The position numbers were made by a program, and so were the translations under genes. A DNA stretch of 64,000 nt from Mucilaginibacter straminoryzae (lineage in GTDB: Bacteria; Bacteroidota; Bacteroidia; Sphingobacteriales; Sphingobacteriaceae): positions 496,001-560,000 of the forward strand of contig NZ_JALJEJ010000002.1 of NCBI RefSeq assembly GCF_022953055.1. The letters run 5' to 3'. Below the pieces are notes generated by a model that worked only from the letters and a program-made list of their open reading frames with translations, ran no database searches and was not told where the DNA came from. Of the stretch, positions 1 to 7,896 are shown piece by piece (the first letter of the stretch is position 1; every line of letters starts with the position of its first letter).

Positions 1-893
1 TCTGGCCAATGTGGTATATCGCCAGGAAAAATATTCTTATTCCAGCTTTCTACCGCTTGAATTTTTTGAGGTTCGCATAAACCTTTTTCAATGATAACCG
101 ATTTGAATGCCACCCACCGGACATCTTCAGCAGAAAACTCATTCCAAAAACACTCAAATCCAATACCCGGTAGAACACCGGTACTTATATCAAGACATAA
201 CGTAACGCGATCAGCATGTTCATATACAAATTCTATACAATCTGCTAAACTTTCAGATATCCACTGATAGCCAATAGCTTTAAGAAATAAAAGCACACTT
301 TCCGCTGTAAGCGTTTTAATATTTACTCTTAAAACATTAACGTCACGAGAAAATTGCATACCCAAGTAAGCAACATTACCATGCTCTGGACACAGATCTA
401 TGATCTTATCCAAAATTGGCAAAAAAACTTTCCTTTCTCCAAGTGTTTCCGTGATCAGGTAATCACAGAAAGTTTTTTTCTTGTCCTTGGTTAAGGTAGG
501 TTCCAGTTGTAAAAATAATAGTGGCACCCCAAATGCAGTAGTTCTTACGTCTAACTCCAGGAAAATTTCTATTATATCTTCGTAGTAAGAATTCTTAGAA
601 GTTGACCATTTGCTTAAAAAATCCATAAAGCGTGTCTCATCTTCAGTTTGCCTGTCAATTAGCTTATCGAACCATTGATATACAGATGTTAAATCATCTT
701 TATCCCTTTGTAAACACATTTGCAAATCAACCTGCGTATTTGAATTTAGTCTGCATTCGAGGGCGAACCTCAAAATAGGAGGAAATAATTCTGCCGCTTC
801 TAACAAATGCCGCCTTTGTTCATTTGATACAAGTTCGGCGGGGAGCTTGTCAAAAAAACCTGCCGAGGCACACAATAATGAATAATTAAGCAT
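1..893 (-). CDS. Unidentified protein of the lasso cluster (C-terminus cut by window edge)
   Basis: An open frame runs from an ATG at 893 to the window edge without a stop, giving about 297 residues; the C-terminus is missing. It starts only 4 bases after the kinase stop, so the two are surely co-transcribed. The protein has no signal peptide, no membrane segment and no nucleotide-binding motif that I can recognise. It begins MLNYSLLCASAGFF and is rich in Leu, Glu and Asp, with a conserved-looking segment around LGMQFSRDVNVLRVNI and another around LDISTGVLPGIGFECFW. I do not recognise the family. Its place directly after the lasso kinase suggests a role in tailoring, immunity or export of the lasso peptide, but that rests on position only. 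Confidence 0.75.
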   Translation of the reverse strand, partial: MLNYSLLCASAGFFDKLPAELVSNEQRRHLLEAAELFPPILRFALECRLNSNTQVDLQMCLQRDKDDLTSVYQWFDKLIDRQTEDETRFMDFLSKWSTSKNSYYEDIIEIFLELDVRTTAFGVPLLFLQLEPTLTKDKKKTFCDYLITETLGERKVFLPILDKIIDLCPEHGNVAYLGMQFSRDVNVLRVNIKTLTAESVLLFLKAIGYQWISESLADCIEFVYEHADRVTLCLDISTGVLPGIGFECFWNEFSAEDVRWVAFKSVIIEKGLCEPQKIQAVESWNKNIFPGDIPHWP

Positions 894-897
894 CGCT

Positions 898-1827
898 TTA
901 ACGTTTGTCAGTAAGAGAAACCCTTAAAATTTCATGATATACCTCACCAATCCTTTCAATGGCATCTGGTGCATGTACTGCGTAAAATGGCAGATCGTCT
1001 ATGAACCTTTTGGCCGACTTGAAATAAAGTTCTATATATGCTTTCGAGTTTACACCGGGGAGCATCATTTCTTTTAGCAGAAACATAAAGGCTTTCTGTT
1101 TATCCTGATCGTGAACAATATTGAGAGGTGATAACTCGCGCGGATAAAGCTGAAAAACTGCCTTTACTGGTAAAGACTCAGGCTGTGCTAAATCTACAGA
1201 ACTTTTAAAGTAATATTTACCTGCTACTGGCTTCTCAGAGTTGTCAATTTTGTTGCGATAGGTAAAAACACTTTGAAGCTCACTATAGGGAAGGTTAAAC
1301 AGCGATGCAGTTTCGGGTGTTACTTTTAAATCATCATCTCCCTTATAAGCAAACCAATTACCGCCGTTAGAGCCAACAACGGCATAGTCATCGCACCAAA
1401 CAGTGTGCCCTTTTAAACGAAAATAAGCTGTAAGGGTAGATTTGCCAGCCGTTTTATGGCCAGTAAATAAAATTACACCGTTATCAACCTGGACACCAGC
1501 CGCATGTAAGCAAAAGTTTCCCTGATGTTGTAAGCAAAATTTGGTGATATTCCCTCTTATCAGAGAATTAATGGTTCTTTTAGAAGCTGCATCAGTATAT
1601 GCGTAATATACATTTTTGGCGGAGCCTGATATTAAAAACTCGGCCTTATCGGTATTGTCAAAGTATTTGAACAATGTACATTTTTCTCCATTTGTTGAAA
1701 GACCGCTCTGTACAATTTCGCCGATATCATTATTGATAATGGATCTTAAATCAGAAAAGACAAACTTTTCTTTTATAGTAATAAATGCATCCCACGATAG
1801 CTCTTTAAATTCAGTATCTAATTTCAA
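898..1827 (-). CDS. HPr-kinase-like protein, probable lasso-peptide C-terminal serine kinase
   Basis: This 309-residue cytoplasmic protein resembles the kinase domain of HPr kinase/phosphorylase. The Walker A loop GHKTAGKST lies at about residues 123-131, followed by an Asp-Asp pair (CDDYAVV, about 146-147) at the place of the catalytic Asp. Homologues encoded in lasso clusters of the paeninodin type phosphorylate the side chain of the last Ser of the precursor, and the precursor next door does end in Ser. The start is TTG at 1827: an in-frame stop lies just upstream and no early ATG exists. The gene follows a terminator, so its expression probably depends on read-through. That it acts on the lasso precursor is inferred from neighbourhood and the C-terminal Ser. 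Confidence 0.85.
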   Translation of the reverse strand: MKLDTEFKELSWDAFITIKEKFVFSDLRSIINNDIGEIVQSGLSTNGEKCTLFKYFDNTDKAEFLISGSAKNVYYAYTDAASKRTINSLIRGNITKFCLQHQGNFCLHAAGVQVDNGVILFTGHKTAGKSTLTAYFRLKGHTVWCDDYAVVGSNGGNWFAYKGDDDLKVTPETASLFNLPYSELQSVFTYRNKIDNSEKPVAGKYYFKSSVDLAQPESLPVKAVFQLYPRELSPLNIVHDQDKQKAFMFLLKEMMLPGVNSKAYIELYFKSAKRFIDDLPFYAVHAPDAIERIGEVYHEILRVSLTDKR

Positions 1828-1849
1828 ACTTTTGGATTAGGGTTAAAAC

Positions 1850-1890
1850 TGAGTAAAAAATATACAAGCCGAAATAATTTCGGCCTGTAT
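1850..1890 (-). terminator. Rho-independent terminator between lasso precursor and kinase genes
   Basis: On the minus strand a 14-bp inverted repeat with one G-T wobble (arms 1862-1875 and 1877-1890) is followed by ATTTTTT (1861-1855). It begins 35 bases after the precursor stop. Terminators at this place are common in RiPP operons, where they let the precursor be made in excess over downstream enzymes. No new TAnnTTTG promoter is visible before the kinase. Confidence 0.8.
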
Positions 1891-1924
1891 ATTAAACAAA
1901 AAAGGTTACTTAGAGTATGACACA

Positions 1925-2059
1925 TTAAGACCCGTATCCATTTGTACTGTCATTAGCGTCCGCTCCTTGTGTACCAGCGTTTGTAACTTCGCCAATTTTT
2001 CCTAATTCTTTGATTTTAGGCGATTCATAGCTCTTTTTTTGGTTCTCTTGATTTTCCAT
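1925..2059 (-). CDS. Lasso peptide precursor (44 residues)
   Basis: This short gene sits between the cyclase and kinase genes and encodes 44 residues. The leader contains YESPKIKELGKIGEVT (residues 11-26), an exact fit to the YxxPx(L/I)xxxGxxxxxT signature that B1/RRE proteins bind, including the conserved Thr near the cleavage site. With Thr at -2, as is usual, cleavage after Asn27 gives the core AGTQGADANDSTNGYGS: Ala1 and Asp7 could close a 7-membered macrolactam. If cleavage falls one residue later, Gly1 and Asp9 would give a 9-membered ring. The C-terminal residue is Ser, the site used by lasso kinases. There is no clear Shine-Dalgarno site, normal in this phylum. The start codon is 33 bases after the cyclase stop. 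Confidence 0.93.
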   Translation of the reverse strand: MENQENQKKSYESPKIKELGKIGEVTNAGTQGADANDSTNGYGS

Positions 2060-2091
2060 GATCAGAAATGATTAAAGTATTAAAATGTTGG

Positions 2092-3921
2092 TTAATTAGC
2101 TGTTTGCCTGTAATCATATAAACCCCATAAAAGAATATTTGCCAAAGCCTCTATCTTTTTGGTATCTGCTTTTTTCAGTAGTTCTGAGTCAGATATTTCT
2201 TTGTGCAGCGCAGGTTCATCGATAACTCCCTTAATAAAATCCGGAGCACTACTGATCTTGTCTTTCAGAAATTCCAGTAAGCCCGATTTTTTTAAATTTT
2301 GAATTCGGGAAAAAGAATAAGCAAGCGTCTTTTGCCGGTGAACTACCACCGCAGGTAATTCTTCAACCATCGCTGCGCGGAGAATTAATTTTTGATTAAG
2401 CAGATGAGGTGGAACAATTTTTATAAATTCAAAGAGTTCTAAAGAAAAAAATGGGTGAAGATATTTCATCTTCATTCCGGTAAAGCCCGGGTGACCAATT
2501 TCAAACAGGTATGGCCAAAAAGGATGTGTGGACATACCGTCAGCTAGTGCTTGAGGTGAAGCTGCAAGCTCTATTTTGGCCTTTAAATATTCTTCATCAA
2601 TAAAATCTTCCCTTATCCATGAGGGCGGGCTAAAAAAAGGTTTGGCAGCTAGCTTCCGTTTTTTCTTCTTTGTACTTACGTTTAATCTTGGTATCCTTTT
2701 ATGAATAACCACAAACTTTCCCCAATCCAAAACTGTTTTAAATACACCATTTAAAAGAATTCTGCTGCTCCAGATTTCATCTTGACACCCAAACAAAGGA
2801 TCACCACCAAAACCGGTAAGTGTAATCCTTGATCTCTGTAATGTATCCCTTAGCATACCGCCATCCGGTACAGTTGCTAAACTTCCGGCGGGTTCTGGAT
2901 ACCATGTCTGATCATCTTTTGCATGATGTCCGGCCAATTGGTCAGCCAGGTAATGGCGCAGAGGAATGCCCAAATGTTCTGCAATTATTTTTGAATAGAA
3001 GGTTTCGGATTCTACCACATTTGTTTCCAAGGTAAAATTATAGGCATTAAGGCCCATTGCAGACCCGTACCTTTCTTTGTGGTTTTTTGCAGTTAAAGCA
3101 GTTACCGAAGAACTATCCATACCACCACTTAAATGACAAGACACGTGCTTACTACGAACCCGATCACCTACTGACCTTTCTAAAATATCATAGAACCTGG
3201 CTACATAAGCAGATGTGGTTAACTTTTCTACGGGAGTATTTTTCTGTGTTCCACTCCAATATCGACTGATTTCCAACTTACCCTTTTTTAAAGAAATCTG
3301 ATGAGCTGGCGGTAGCTTAAAAAGTTTTGTATAAATGGTGTGTTCAACGCTGTCGTTTCTACCGCAAAAAAAATAATCTTGCAATACATTAGTACGCAGC
3401 TCATCAAAGAGATTTGGTACATGCTTCAGGCAGCGGTAATAATTACTAAATAAGAACCCATGTTCCGTGTTGGCGTAATAAAAAGGTACCAGACCGAAAT
3501 GATCACGCGCACAAAAAAGTGTTTCAGTCGCTTCATTCCAAATGGCAAAGGAGAAGTCACCTGCAAGATATTTCATCATACCTTCTTCCCAGGTTTTAAA
3601 AGCATATAAAACCAAATGGCTGTCTGGTATTTTGTTATCTACAGCAACTCCTTTTTGTTGCATCAGCTCAATCAATCGTTCGCGATTGTCGAGTCTTACA
3701 TCTCCTGTAATGTAAACTTTTGCATCATCGGTGAATGGCTGGATGTCATCGTCGGTATCGTCATCTACTTTTAGCCAACCAAACCTCAGATCAATCAACG
3801 GGCTTTGATGTCTGCCCAAATGGTCATTACAACATCGAGAAATTTCTTCCTGACATTTATCCAGTACACTGCTTGCGTTATAACGGTTATCAGATGCTAT
3901 TAAACCAACAAATCCGCTCAT
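2092..3921 (-). CDS. Lasso peptide macrolactam synthetase (asparagine-synthetase-like, C protein)
   Basis: This 609-residue protein has the two-domain plan of asparagine synthetase B: an N-terminal Ntn-type glutaminase-like domain (about 1-200) and a C-terminal ATP-pyrophosphatase domain with the SGGMDS loop at about 265-270. The N-terminus is MSGFVG, so the Cys2 nucleophile needed to release ammonia from glutamine is absent, as expected for a lasso cyclase that adenylates an Asp/Glu side chain and lets the core N-terminal amine attack it. It overlaps the B2 gene by 4 bases and is followed by the precursor gene. An ordinary asparagine synthetase is unlikely because of the missing Cys and the neighbours. 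Confidence 0.92.
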   Translation of the reverse strand: MSGFVGLIASDNRYNASSVLDKCQEEISRCCNDHLGRHQSPLIDLRFGWLKVDDDTDDDIQPFTDDAKVYITGDVRLDNRERLIELMQQKGVAVDNKIPDSHLVLYAFKTWEEGMMKYLAGDFSFAIWNEATETLFCARDHFGLVPFYYANTEHGFLFSNYYRCLKHVPNLFDELRTNVLQDYFFCGRNDSVEHTIYTKLFKLPPAHQISLKKGKLEISRYWSGTQKNTPVEKLTTSAYVARFYDILERSVGDRVRSKHVSCHLSGGMDSSSVTALTAKNHKERYGSAMGLNAYNFTLETNVVESETFYSKIIAEHLGIPLRHYLADQLAGHHAKDDQTWYPEPAGSLATVPDGGMLRDTLQRSRITLTGFGGDPLFGCQDEIWSSRILLNGVFKTVLDWGKFVVIHKRIPRLNVSTKKKKRKLAAKPFFSPPSWIREDFIDEEYLKAKIELAASPQALADGMSTHPFWPYLFEIGHPGFTGMKMKYLHPFFSLELFEFIKIVPPHLLNQKLILRAAMVEELPAVVVHRQKTLAYSFSRIQNLKKSGLLEFLKDKISSAPDFIKGVIDEPALHKEISDSELLKKADTKKIEALANILLWGLYDYRQTAN

Positions 3922-4400
3922 ACAAATTGCATTTTTGAATTTAGTTTATCTAGCGGTAGCACGAAATAGTTTTCAATATTAATCGGATGGTCATTTAAGA
4001 TAATCCCGTTTCTTTCGAGCCACGCATGCGCAAAAAAATTACCGTTGTGAATATCTACGCCTATTCTCAAATCTGTTCTTAGCCCATAGCATTTAAGTGC
4101 ATATTGCATAGCAAGGGAACGCGACAAGCATCTCCCTTTGAAGCGCCCCCCCAGGCTAATTAAGTAAAATATGTTATAATAACGATCTATTATCACCATA
4201 TCCCCATCGTCGCCCGCATGAAGATAAGTATGCTTTTTACTAAACGAATTTAAAAACTCCAATAACGCAGTTGTTCCCTTAAAACCAATGGTTAAAAGTG
4301 ATGCCTCGATTAAATTTACCAAAAAACGGCATCTCAAAAACTTGTATCTAAAAGCGGCTAAGCTTTCGCTAATTTGACGTATGGCAGTTTTATTACTCAT
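3918..4400 (-). CDS. Lasso peptide leader peptidase (transglutaminase-like B2 protein)
   Basis: This 160-residue cytoplasmic cysteine protease removes the leader from the lasso precursor. The catalytic triad is visible: Cys91 in GRCLSRSLA, His125 in FAHAWLE and Asp137 in IILND, in the order and spacing of the transglutaminase-like B2 family. The length is typical for a stand-alone B2 protein whose recognition partner B1 is a separate polypeptide. The gene overlaps B1 by 8 bases and the cyclase by 4, pointing to translational coupling. Confidence 0.93.
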   Translation of the reverse strand: MSNKTAIRQISESLAAFRYKFLRCRFLVNLIEASLLTIGFKGTTALLEFLNSFSKKHTYLHAGDDGDMVIIDRYYNIFYLISLGGRFKGRCLSRSLAMQYALKCYGLRTDLRIGVDIHNGNFFAHAWLERNGIILNDHPINIENYFVLPLDKLNSKMQFV

Positions 4401-4683
4401 GCCGTATCTCGATCAGTTTATATTCAACCAATTTGTGTAACAATGCTGCCATATCCTCATTCACAACATCCTCAGTTACCTCATACTCCATCGTAAGTTT
4501 TGTAATAGCCACATCTATCTTTCCAAACTCAGATAAAAGTTCCCAAAAACGCTTACCTGTTTCGTCCAACTCATAAAAATATTCGGTATTCATGTTCATT
4601 AATACCAAACCGCCGCCAATATGCTGTGTAAGAACTTCTGGCGGAAAAACAACCATCTTATTTGAGAATTCCATTTTTGCCAT
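4393..4683 (-). CDS. PqqD-like RiPP recognition protein (lasso B1)
   Basis: This 96-residue protein has the PqqD fold pattern: an N-terminal three-stranded sheet (VVFPPEVLTQHIGGGLVLMN, then TEYFYELDETGKRFWELL) and a helical C-terminal half ending KLVEYKLIEI. Such proteins bind the leader peptide through its Tyr-Pro-Leu/Ile-Gly signature and deliver it to B2. The gene is the first of the lasso block and lies 41 bases after the trypsin-like gene, with no obvious promoter in between, so the lasso genes may be transcribed as a continuation of the upstream operon. Confidence 0.9.
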   Translation of the reverse strand: MAKMEFSNKMVVFPPEVLTQHIGGGLVLMNMNTEYFYELDETGKRFWELLSEFGKIDVAITKLTMEYEVTEDVVNEDMAALLHKLVEYKLIEIRHE

Positions 4684-4724
4684 CTTGAATTACATTTAAT
4701 TAAACCGTTAATTTTAAGCTGAAC

Positions 4725-6386
4725 TTATTTCTTATAAGTAACCAATTTCCTGATCACGTCTGCAGGCAAAATTACAGTTGAGGTCCTGCTATGCCGGGCA
4801 ATGTTGATACCTAAAAATTTCCCGGCACCGTCATAGACAGGCCCCCCGCATTCATCAGACCGGATTGCTGCATCCTGCACAAAAACTTCTTTAAATCCGT
4901 CAGCCCGCTTGCTACGTTTACCCTCGTATTTAGCCGCCAGATGATCAGAACTTTGTTCTTCAAATGGGATGATGACTTTCAGCGTACTCCCATCCCTCAA
5001 AATATTCAGTGCCACACTATCACCAATATAGAATTCTTTCATTTTAAACTCAAACGTACCGGCATCGTCCACCTTATTGTTATTAAATGACAAAATCTGA
5101 TCTCCAATCTTAAGATACTTTTCTGCAGGATACGACACTGCAATGTCTTTCACGAAAACCTTTCCATCCTTGTTCTCTAATAATGCTCCAAGTTGTGCTC
5201 TGCTAAATAACACGGGAAGTTCTAGTATTTGCGTGCTAACGATACCAACTTTATAGCCTTTTTCCGGTAACGGAGAAATGACGAATTCTCCTATATTCTT
5301 CTGGTTGGGATTATTTGAACATGAACGATCAATATCAATTGACACCAAACCTGGTAAAGGTTGGGCGGTTTGCATCACCACAAAGTCGTTTTCCCGGTTA
5401 CGCAGGGAAACCGATAAGGGAACTTTTCTACCCTTATAAACGATCCACGGATGCTCGCCTACCAATGAACTTTTGCTGATGAATACGTGCAGCCCTCTGC
5501 TGTTGAACTTACCTGTTACATGGGCTGCCAACGCTGTCTGGATTAAACCCTTATCATTATTGTAAACAACATATGCACTATCTAAGACTGATGGATGGAA
5601 TGTTACCAGCTTTTCGGGCAGGCGGCTATTGAGGCGACTTGGCAAAGGGATAGACTCAAACCGGTCACTATCAGGTAGTGTTTTGTAATCAATCGGTTTC
5701 TGAAGTGCTGTCCAGTATTTACGAAACAGATTGATTTGGATATCGAAGTTTTCGTCTTCGTTTACATTGATCTTGTCGCGTACGCCTATTAATTTTCCAC
5801 TAAGGTCAAATAACGCACCTCCTGAATCTCCCGGCTCCATCTTACAAGTAGATTCTATGTAGCCATATCCATCATCCAGCCGGGAAATACGGCCAAACCG
5901 CACGTTAGGTTCAGTTCTAAAAAAACTACCGGGATAGGATATGCCTACGCAACCTTCTCCGGGCAAAAGCGATTGGCTGTCGCGCAACTCTGCATAAGGC
6001 CATATGGCTTTTTCCTGGATTTTAAGCATAGCGAGATCCAGCTTTTTATCCGTAGTTGTAAAAGCTATCCGCCCTAATGCCGTGGCAACCGCCTTTTTTC
6101 CGTCAGAAAATTCTACCCTGTATCTAATACCGGGCATTACGGAGTGTGCTGCAGTTAAAATCAAACCATCCCGGGATACAATTACACCACTGAAGCCACC
6201 AAAATCACGATCATTCAGGGTGTCACGAATTACTAATTTAATGCAAGCACCGTGTACCCTATCGTAAGTTTGTTTTATAAGTTTTTCGACCTGATGCGGC
6301 GTCAAGATTTCTTTCTGGGCATTAGCATTTAATATGGTTAAAATAAATATTAAAAAGCTGCACTTCGCAATTCTAAACAAGATCAT
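4725..6386 (-). CDS. Secreted two-domain trypsin-like/PDZ protein
   Basis: The 553-residue protein has a signal peptide (cleavage near residue 24) and a complete chymotrypsin-fold domain at about 35-225 with His81 (LILTAAH), Asp117 (KLDLAML) and Ser188 (PGDSGGAL). A second chymotrypsin-like half follows: ISKSSLVGE (about 303-311) stands where His should be, NDFVVM carries Asp334, GIVS is at 381-384, then a PDZ-like segment (about 396-478), then FVQDAAIRSDECGGPV with Cys513 in place of Ser. The second unit thus appears to carry a PDZ inserted in its last loop and to lack the His, so it is probably structural or ligand-binding. The gene lies between the Sus-type genes and the lasso genes; a role in maturing, degrading or sensing the peptide is only inferred. 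Confidence 0.85.
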   Translation of the reverse strand: MILFRIAKCSFLIFILTILNANAQKEILTPHQVEKLIKQTYDRVHGACIKLVIRDTLNDRDFGGFSGVIVSRDGLILTAAHSVMPGIRYRVEFSDGKKAVATALGRIAFTTTDKKLDLAMLKIQEKAIWPYAELRDSQSLLPGEGCVGISYPGSFFRTEPNVRFGRISRLDDGYGYIESTCKMEPGDSGGALFDLSGKLIGVRDKINVNEDENFDIQINLFRKYWTALQKPIDYKTLPDSDRFESIPLPSRLNSRLPEKLVTFHPSVLDSAYVVYNNDKGLIQTALAAHVTGKFNSRGLHVFISKSSLVGEHPWIVYKGRKVPLSVSLRNRENDFVVMQTAQPLPGLVSIDIDRSCSNNPNQKNIGEFVISPLPEKGYKVGIVSTQILELPVLFSRAQLGALLENKDGKVFVKDIAVSYPAEKYLKIGDQILSFNNNKVDDAGTFEFKMKEFYIGDSVALNILRDGSTLKVIIPFEEQSSDHLAAKYEGKRSKRADGFKEVFVQDAAIRSDECGGPVYDGAGKFLGINIARHSRTSTVILPADVIRKLVTYKK

Positions 6387-6487
6387 CCCTCAACTTCAAA
6401 ATTTCGCAAAAACGATTTATATCAGGTTTTAGGTAAGCAGGGGGGCCTCAACTAGGAATAATCCAGCTCCCCCAGTTACCAAATAAA

Positions 6488-7882
6488 TTAATTAGACTTT
6501 TTTATCTCCTCAATAGCGGCGCTCATTTCTGCTATTAACTCGGGGGTAGAACCGCTAAAGCCTACGCTGGTAAAGCGTATAAAACCATTACCATCAACAA
6601 TCACCTTATGTGGAATACCTGTAACTTTAAAAGCCTTTGCAACTTCATTACCCTTTTCGCCTTTTCTTAGATCAAGATATAACGGTAAATCATATTGCTT
6701 TGATTTAAAGTATGCCATTGCATTTTCTTTTACTTTAGGGGTTTCACCCGGTAATTCATTGGTGTGTATAAACAGAAATTTAATGGTAGTATCGCCTTTG
6801 TATTTATTAACCAGTTGTTGCATTCCGGGTAAAGCAGCTTTACATGGGCCGCACCAGGTTGCCCAAAAATCAATCACCATGGTTTTTCCCTTAAAAGTTT
6901 CAAGGTTAACCTTATTGCCATTTACATCAAGCAATTCAAATTCAGGCGCTTTAGTTTTAACTAATTTTTGAGCGATGTTGCTGTTATACGTATTCTCGTA
7001 TTTCTCCTGCAAACGTTTATTGATCGAATCTAGATGGGCTTTATAGTTTCTATTTGGGTATAAACTTTGGTAAGCCATACGATAGCCATCTCTGATCTCC
7101 TCATCTTCAGTGCCTTGCATAATAGCTGCCTCTAATGCAGGGAAAGCTTGTTTATACTGCCCGCTTTTAGCAAGCAATACTGTGTAATGGTCATTTTCTT
7201 TTTGATCCTTACCTTTTTTTAAGTCGATAATCTTTTTGCTAACAACTGCCGCTTGTTTAAAATCGCCCTTTTTTTCAAAGAAATAACGCTTTAAACTGAG
7301 CATCAAATTTTGTTGTTCCAGGGTCATCGTTTTAGTATTTTTCAGCTCCTTGTCAACCAATTGCTCTACTTTTGCAACAGAAACAGGATTAGTGACATAC
7401 GCAAACATGGCCCACGCCGTTAATCTGTAATAGCCTTTAGTTTTGTACAGGTATTCCATAGATTTATCAAACTTGCCGGCATTTGCAAAAGCGTGAGAAA
7501 TCATGGCATACGCATATCCCATATCTCTATTTGGGAATTGTTTTTTAAGCGCCTCCAGCATTTGAAGTTTCTTTTGCAGGTCCTTTTCTGTAACTAAACG
7601 GTCAATCTGTCTGCTGTAGGCAATATCACCTTTTGGAAAACGCTTTTCAATAAGTTCAAGCAGCGGTTGATAAGGCAATTCTTTAGCCACATTGTAATTT
7701 AACAAAAGGGTAAGATCGCTTTCGTTACCTTCCTTTAAAGCAGCCAATTTTTTATTTAGAACAACGGTATCTTTAATTGCCGACAAAGAATCAACTGCCT
7801 TTTGGTAGTCCCGTTCCTTTTGAGCGAATAATGAGGCTGAACAAGTGATCAGCATCAAAAACAAAGAAATTTTTTTTAGCAT
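6488..7882 (-). CDS. Periplasmic TlpA/ResA-like thioredoxin-fold protein with N-terminal helical region
   Basis: This 464-residue protein has a signal peptide (to about residue 20), a long helical region resembling TPR repeats (about 25-300), and a C-terminal AhpC/TSA-TlpA domain with the redox motif WCGPC (Cys344, Cys347) and the cis-Pro segment TGIPHKV. It should act as a thiol-disulfide oxidoreductase in the periplasm. Genes of this kind often close SusC/SusD operons in Bacteroidota that also carry DUF4843 and PKD-like lipoproteins, as here. It begins 14 bases after the PKD-like gene. The natural substrate is unknown. Confidence 0.9.
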   Translation of the reverse strand: MLKKISLFLMLITCSASLFAQKERDYQKAVDSLSAIKDTVVLNKKLAALKEGNESDLTLLLNYNVAKELPYQPLLELIEKRFPKGDIAYSRQIDRLVTEKDLQKKLQMLEALKKQFPNRDMGYAYAMISHAFANAGKFDKSMEYLYKTKGYYRLTAWAMFAYVTNPVSVAKVEQLVDKELKNTKTMTLEQQNLMLSLKRYFFEKKGDFKQAAVVSKKIIDLKKGKDQKENDHYTVLLAKSGQYKQAFPALEAAIMQGTEDEEIRDGYRMAYQSLYPNRNYKAHLDSINKRLQEKYENTYNSNIAQKLVKTKAPEFELLDVNGNKVNLETFKGKTMVIDFWATWCGPCKAALPGMQQLVNKYKGDTTIKFLFIHTNELPGETPKVKENAMAYFKSKQYDLPLYLDLRKGEKGNEVAKAFKVTGIPHKVIVDGNGFIRFTSVGFSGSTPELIAEMSAAIEEIKKSN

Positions 7883-7896
7883 TTTATTATTTATTA

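Noticed and set aside
2092..3921. Housekeeping asparagine synthetase AsnB
   Set aside because: The Cys2 nucleophile is missing and the gene overlaps the lasso B2 gene.
4393..4683. PQQ biosynthesis or sactipeptide cluster, suggested by the PqqD-like protein
   Set aside because: No radical SAM gene is present, whereas B2, cyclase and a lasso-type leader are.
6432..6481. Imperfect G-rich hairpin between the TlpA and trypsin-like genes
   Set aside because: It has several mismatches and no T-run on the transcribed strand, so I do not call it a terminator; it could still stabilise mRNA.
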